In this document: one piece after another, positions 58,362-64,000 of the stretch | Numbering within the stretch: the stretch's first letter is position 1 | Layout of the letters: every line of letters starts with the position of its first letter | Source of the DNA: Siphonodentalium dalli | Taxonomy: Eukaryota; Mollusca; Scaphopoda; Gadilida; Siphonodentaliidae | DNA: 64,000 bases | Direction: 5' to 3' | Assembly: GCA_032622095.1 (NCBI GenBank) | Contig: CP136063.1 | Location: 41,576,106-41,640,105 of the forward strand | Program-made: the position numbers and the translations under genes | The notes under the pieces: model-generated | The model's database searches: none | The model's input: the letters and a program-made list of their open reading frames with translations, nothing else | What the model was told of the DNA's origin: nothing

Positions 58362-61300
58362 CAGACGCTAAGTCTGAAAAGGGCTCTATTTTAGGAGTTA
58401 GTTCAACCGGTCACCAAGAAAATTTCCGCGTGTTGCCTGTTGTGGGGGACTATATTGCGGCCCATGCAAGGGTGGATGCAGTTTCTTAAAGTGTTGCATT
58501 ATTTTTATTCATGGTTTTTAATTTAATAAAGCTTAAAATTACCATAAACTGAAAAATCAAACTAAAGATGACAGTTTATGACATGTTGGCATTATTTTTC
58601 TTTAAAATGTTAGTAATAGATATATTATTCCATATTGCCACACAAGATTTTGAAAAATAAATACTATTTTCGAAAAAAATTTATTTAGGTGCGTTTTTGG
58701 GAAAATATTTGCTTTCGTTTCAATTTATTTCTGAAACTGATGGAACACAGCTTGTAATTTCCCTAATAAATTCCTAGTGCTAAAGCGTAATAATTTTCTA
58801 CAATAAACTGGGAAGTCAAGTTGCCAGAAAAATCTTCAGATAGTACCTTCAATGATTACGTTTTGTAAAAAATACCCCCCCCCTAAAATTAGAAAATTTT
58901 CATTTTTGGCAGTTTCGCTAATAAAACGCTTGTTCTGTAATATAACAATGGAAATACATCCGTACCCGATCTTGTCGTGCTCACATTGTCACCGGAGGGT
59001 CAAATTAGTACCGATATGTAGCTTTAAGCCAAACCTTGGGATTCCATATAAATATTCCAGACGGCCTCCACATCCAATAAGCGAAATCAGACCATACGGA
59101 TGTGATCATATTATATTTAGTTGCAGGACATAAAACTCAAGTTTGAATAACTTCTGTATGTTCACGCAACAACTTAAAAAAGTTAACTGCCATAGTTTCA
59201 TAAGGTGATATAATCCTGAGTTATAAGAATTTACATTCACAACAAGCACTGAACTGGCAATATAAGCATTTTGTTTTATGAAAAAGTTATTTTTCGCCAC
59301 TGGGTAAAATAACATGTGCAATCCACTAAGCGGGAATTATTTTGAAGTTTTGTGTGAGGTATTTAAACAACTGTAAGCATAATGGGTCAAGGAATAATCA
59401 TTATTTGAAATTCCTACATTCTTGAGAAATATTCGACTAGTAGGCAATTTAAGTAAGTTTCGTTGGAAAAAACACACTAAATTATGTACCTTGTTACTAT
59501 GCCATACATATGACATCGATGAATAACACGTGTTCTGTCTGGGTCTAATAATGCAGTTATTGTCACAAAGTTCTTGATCGCAGCCACATGCATCGGTGCA
59601 TTTCTGGGACAACTATGTCTCTGATTTCCCACAACTGTTACTTGATTACATTGCTGCTAAGCGCGATGACAATATGTTGCTTGAAATGGAGACATTAGCA
59701 GAAATGATTCCTCTGGATTTCATGTATTAGCATGTAAACTACGACCGATGGGGCGTAGTCAATGTAACTAATGTTCGAGAAGAAACCGAATATAGCATAG
59801 CATCTATTCATCACATGCAAGCCTTTCTCTGGAGTTTGGCATGATATGGCTATAGAACAATACTTAAATAGGGACTGTGGGAAATATCGGAATTTGTGTT
59901 GCCAGACTGCAGCTCTGAGCCGGTTCTGTCTCACGGCGACTCTAAAAGCCTCAGTTGCGTTGCAAACTTTTGAAAGGAGTGGACTGCATGACGCGAGCAG
60001 AACTTCCTGCAAAGAGGCATCCGTGAATCGTATGCTAGCGGATGCGACAGCCGTCTCCTATGTTGTGTCGGTAGTAAATGATAACATGGTAAATCCGTTC
60101 ATTACAGAACAGGGAGCTTCAGAAAACAATGTAACTCCACTTGTAAACATTGCTACATCGTGAGTTGCAACCAATGACACGGAAGCGCAGTTATGTGGTG
60201 TTCGCGAAGCGGGGAGCCAACAACATGCTCAATTTATAATCAAAGGATTAGAAACCGACGAAAATGGCAGAGCACAGTATGACTTCTTTGAAAAAATATC
60301 TGCACCTAAACTGAAAACATTCGGTGCCTTGAACAAGCCACTAATTGTTAAAACAAGAGATACCAATAAGGCTGTTGAAATAGATAGACAGATATTCCAT
60401 CTCTACTGAAACGTGAAATAGCATCTTTTCCACTCCCTCTGTTTAATTTAGAAGGCGACAAAGATTTACAAAAAAATTCACCGTCTGGGGCAAGAACGGT
60501 GGTTATTATTGATTTCATGATGCTTCCGCAGATGATAATGTCTAGTGCCACTGATTGCGCGACATTCGGTGACTTTTCTGCGAAACTGTTGCACATCATC
60601 CTCATCATACGGTGTGACATTCTGCTATTGTGTGCGACAGCTATACCCAGTCTGACTCAATAAAGTCGGGCGAAAGAGCTAGACGCGGAGATACTCAGAT
60701 GCAAGAGATCAGAGACCCGTCGGTCGCCACTCTTTTCCCAAAGCAATGGCAGAAATATTTGTCCAATCCGAAAAACAAAATAAACATGGTCAACTTCTTA
60801 TTCAATGATTGGTCCCTAAAGATTCCATTGTTATTATCGCTTGACCACCAAGTGTTTCTTGTGGGTGGGTTTCCAGATTCAAAGAAAGTAATGTTTCTAT
60901 CAATGGATGGTTGCGGTTGGTCTGAGTATCTTGAGTCCGGCCAAGTAGAAGCTGACTCGAGAATGTTCGTACACATGGAACATGCAGCAAGTGTACTGCA
61001 AGTCGAACAATTCATTGTGTAGAGTGGTGACTCAGACATTATGGCGATATGCCCAATGTGTTGTGTAATACGAGAGATATTCTTCCTAACTGATGTTGGA
61101 AAACGACGTCGATATATCCCAGTGCATGATTGTGCGAAGGTTTTGGACAAGGACATTTCACTGATTATTCCAGCAGTTCAGGTCTTGAGTGGATGCGAAT
61201 CGACAAGCGCATTCAGTTCTATTGGGAAATTGAAATGGTTCAGAAGATTGAAAGATCACACATAACTGATCCCGGCGTTTACGCAGATGGGGGAGGACCT

Positions 61301-62100
61301 GACTTGCATTCCGAATCATGTGAGGGAAACATGTGTGTCTCTTGTTTCTTTGGTGTATTACAACCGTGATTCGACATCCCCTGGATGATTTGCGCTACGA
61401 ATTGTTCAGTCCCGGCGACGAATTATAGACGTCGTTTCCAGTCTATATTTGAACGTTGAAAAAACGTCGGATTTCGACGTTGTTTCAACGTTGTAACATC
61501 ACCATTAGATCAAAGTTGTTCCTTTGTCGGAAACTGACGGTGAAACGTTATGCTTCAAAATTAGCGCCCCTTCCATTACACGTGGTCTATTCACGTACCT
61601 GCAGTGTAGTGTCTTCGTGTTTACAAGTTCAATATATTTCTATTCTATCGAAAACAAGGAGGTTAAAAGTGTTGTGAAATATATTCCCGAGATTAATCCG
61701 TAAGTTTTCGGTGAGTGCCAGTCCGATTGCAGTACAAGACGTTGCCGTTGCAGGAAAGAGGATGTTCAATGCACCGATGCATGTGGCTGCGACCAAGAAC
61801 TGTGTGACAAAAACTGTACGAGTAACGGAGACGTGAGCGATGAGGAAAGTTTATAGCATACCCAACTTTCTTTATTTTCGTACCAATTAGTAGTCACATA
61901 TTTGGGTATAATTGTTTGAAATGTTCATTTATTTAGAGTTACTGGCAAATCGACACCGACGCACAATGTCTGGTGACTTTTAAATACTATCTGATGATTT
62001 TAAATGGGTCACGTCTCACGCTCGAGCATTATTAGACCCATACAGAACACGTGTTATTCATCGATGTCATGTATGGCATAGTAACAGGGTGCATAATATA
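58362..62100 (+). mobile_element. Long-TIR element with cysteine-tailed gene (copy 2)
   Basis: Left TIR 58,362-59,607 with the same terminus (cagacgctaagtctgaaaag) and the same junction to the PolB remnant as copy 1. The right TIR is cut after about 240 bp at 62,100. The minus-strand frame 59,337-59,612 again carries the inverted C-terminal piece CTDACGCDQELCDNNC. Confidence 0.72.
59608..61856 (+). pseudogene. Transposon protein with cysteine-rich tail (copy 2, broken)
   Basis: Counterpart of 15,041-17,309. The frame 59,846-60,163 reads through the position that is TAG in copy 1 but gains TGA at 60,161. 60,630-61,022 starts CDSYTQSDSIKSGERARRG. LSGCESTSAFSSIGKLKWF near 61,190 ends at TAA 61,263. 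The tail RCRCRKEDVQCTDACGCDQE is followed by stop 61,854-61,856. Different stops in the two copies show independent decay after an already damaged ancestor. Confidence 0.6.
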
Positions 62101-62129
62101 GTGGTGATTATCAGTTTAAATAACAAACT

Positions 62130-62657
62130 TTAAAGGTGGATTATCTCTTTGTAAACATGTATTATATAGTTACCGGGGTATAAAATATTAGATTTGAATC
62201 GAAGACTCCTGTCCGGAAATGCTTCTATCGATTAATATTAATTTTATTTCGAATATTTTCTGGTCTAAATAGGTGTGTTTGTTCAGCTAACGAACAATGG
62301 TGGTTACTGTTAACAGAGACCAGAAATTATATTGTGCAATTTTGTCACAAATAGATGTTAATTATACTCGTTATCGCTTATATCGTTGGAACAAAACAAT
62401 ACAAACAACCAATCTGTGACATTTGACATTCGTTGCGTAGCCGTGGGAACAGCCCAGTGCTCTATATCGCAATAAGGTCTCATCCGAATGGTCGGTTCTA
62501 AAAATAGTAACATAAATGGGCCCGATTTTATAGTCGAAATAAAATCAATATTAATTGATAGAAGCTTTTCCGGACATAGGTCTTCAGTTCATATCTATTA
62601 TTTTATACCCACGCAACTATTTAAAATTTGTTATTTAAAGAGATAATCCATCTTTAA
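62130..62657 (+). repeat. TTAA-family MITE, extra copy
   Basis: TTAAAGGTGGATTATCTC...GATAATCCATCTTTAA. Absent from copy 1 of the duplication; closest by eye to the copies inside the CR1-like LINE (aatagtaacataaatgggcc). Confidence 0.92.
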
Positions 62658-63177
62658 AGGTGGATTATCTCTTTGTAAACATGTTTTATATAGTTACCGG
62701 GGTATAAAATATTGGATTTGAATCGAAGACTCCTGTCCGGAAATGCTTCTATCGATTAATATTAATTTTATTTCGAATATTTTCTAGTCTAAAGAGGTGT
62801 AGTTGTTTAGCTAACGAACAATAGTGGTTACTGTTAACAGAGAGCAGAAATGTTATTGTACAATTTTGTCACAAATAAACGTTGATTATACTCATTATCG
62901 CTTATATCTGTGGAACAAAACAATACAATCAACCTGGGACATTTGACTTTCGGTGCGTAGCCATGGGAACAGCCCAGTGCTCTATATCGCAATATGGTAT
63001 CATCCGAATGGTCTGTTCTAAAAATAGACACATAAACGGTCCCGATTTAATATTCGAAATAAAATCAATATTAATTGATAGAAGCTTTTCCGGAAAGGGG
63101 TCTTCAGTTCATATCTATTATTTTATACCCACGCAAATATTTAAAATTTGTTATTTAAAGAGATAATCCATCTTTAA
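62654..63177 (+). repeat. TTAA-family MITE
   Basis: Directly abuts the previous copy through a shared TTAA; the counterpart of 19,848-20,367. Confidence 0.92.
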
Positions 63178-63572
63178 ATAGTTGATTGGGTATAAAATAA
63201 TCAATATGAACTGAAGACCCCTGTCCGGAAAAACTTCTATCAATTAATATTGATTTTATTTCGAATATTTTATTGGGCCCGTTTATTTGTCTTATTTTTA
63301 GAACAGACAATTCGGGTGATACCATATAGCGATAGAGAGCATTGGGCTGTTCATATGGCTACGTATATATCGTCCAATGTCCCAGATTGGTTGGTTGTAT
63401 TGTTTTATTCCATAGTTATAAGAGATAATGGGTATTATGTAACGTGTATTTCTGACAAAATTACGCTATAAATTTGTTCGTCTCTGTTAATAGTTACTAC
63501 TATTGTTTGTTAGCTAAACAATCACACCTATTTAGACCAGAAAATATTCGAAATAAAATGAATATTAATTGA
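63178..63572 (-). repeat. TTAA-family MITE, reversed and truncated
   Basis: The counterpart of 20,368-20,765, with the same truncation point before gattcttagcagaatgatac. Confidence 0.85.
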
Positions 63573-64000
63573 TTCTTAGCAGAATGATACAATCCCACAA
63601 TCACACTGGAAACAGTGCTAGACACCCCTCCTCATTAGGATCGACACATCCACCATTTGTATACACATCGATGTCTTACAGTTTAACTGTCAAGAGCGAC
63701 ATCGGGCGAATCGCCAAATTCACTTACTATACCAATTCAGCTTAACCTTACTTTAAATTGTTTGATAAATACATAGTATTGAAACCTATATTTCACATCG
63801 TCCTTAAATATCACAATAGATATATGGATATGCATAGATTTATGCTCGTCCTAATGGTAATCCATAAACACATATATACGCTGTGAGAAGTTATTCGACA
63901 TAATGCAAACTCAAATTGTTTTCTCACCATGTACAAACGTTTCTGTTATCGCCTTGTTGTCATTTTATAACACTGTATTGTCAATTTTGTACGGGAGAGG
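63573..64000 (+). mobile_element. 3' region of a CR1-like LINE, cut by the window end
   Basis: The counterpart of 20,766-21,190 (caatcccacaatcacactgg ... tgtacgggagagg). Non-coding. Confidence 0.4.

Larger units (their letters stand above)
56127..64000 (+). other. Segmental duplicate of 2,204-21,190
   Basis: Collinear, same orientation: MITE, PolB remnant, TIR element, MITEs, LINE 3' end, running off the window. It differs from copy 1 by absence of the Ty3 element, absence of 17,540-19,815 and presence of one extra MITE (62,130-62,657). Confidence 0.93.

Overview
This is AT-rich animal DNA. Several predicted genes carry GT-AG introns, there are long C2H2 zinc-finger arrays, and nearly everything else is transposable-element sequence. 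The retroelement types (PNMA-like gag, RNase H-bearing LINE, 2A-bearing CR1-like LINE, Polinton-type PolB) suggest a marine lophotrochozoan, most likely a mollusc; that is inference from family resemblance only.

Layout. 1-3,699 and 12,940-13,460: remnants of an intron-containing family-B DNA polymerase of the Polinton/adintovirus type, split by TTAA-flanked MITEs and by a nearly intact 9.2-kb Ty3/gypsy element (3,700-12,939, 4-bp TSD GTAA). 13,691-19,158: a long-TIR DNA transposon encoding a cysteine-tailed transposon protein, with a nested relative in its right arm. 19,848-21,255: MITEs and a LINE 3' end. 21,300-22,850: decayed zinc-finger gene, minus strand. 23,520-30,356: I/Nimb-type LINE with intact ORF1 and broken ORF2. 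30,386-37,906: a truncated LINE flanked by ~423-bp direct repeats and split by a 6.57-kb inverted-repeat element (30,860-37,430) whose ends are made of ACC-GGT dyads and which contains a likely four-exon gene plus a divergent ORF. 38,304-41,720: MITE cluster and RT debris. 43,412-45,885: possible element holding two 5S rRNA-like units. 46,558-48,814: C2H2 gene with about 22 fingers, many nearly identical. 51,028-55,968: CR1-like LINE with exact TSD, a degenerate 2A motif and two MITE insertions. 56,127-64,000: direct duplicate of 2,204-21,190, lacking the Ty3 element.

The nesting gives a relative chronology: PolB remnant plus TIR element first, then segmental duplication, then Ty3 insertion in one copy only. 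TTAA MITEs moved repeatedly throughout. The least explained structure is the 30.9-37.4 kb element with its ACC-GGT palindrome-rich ends and spliced gene.
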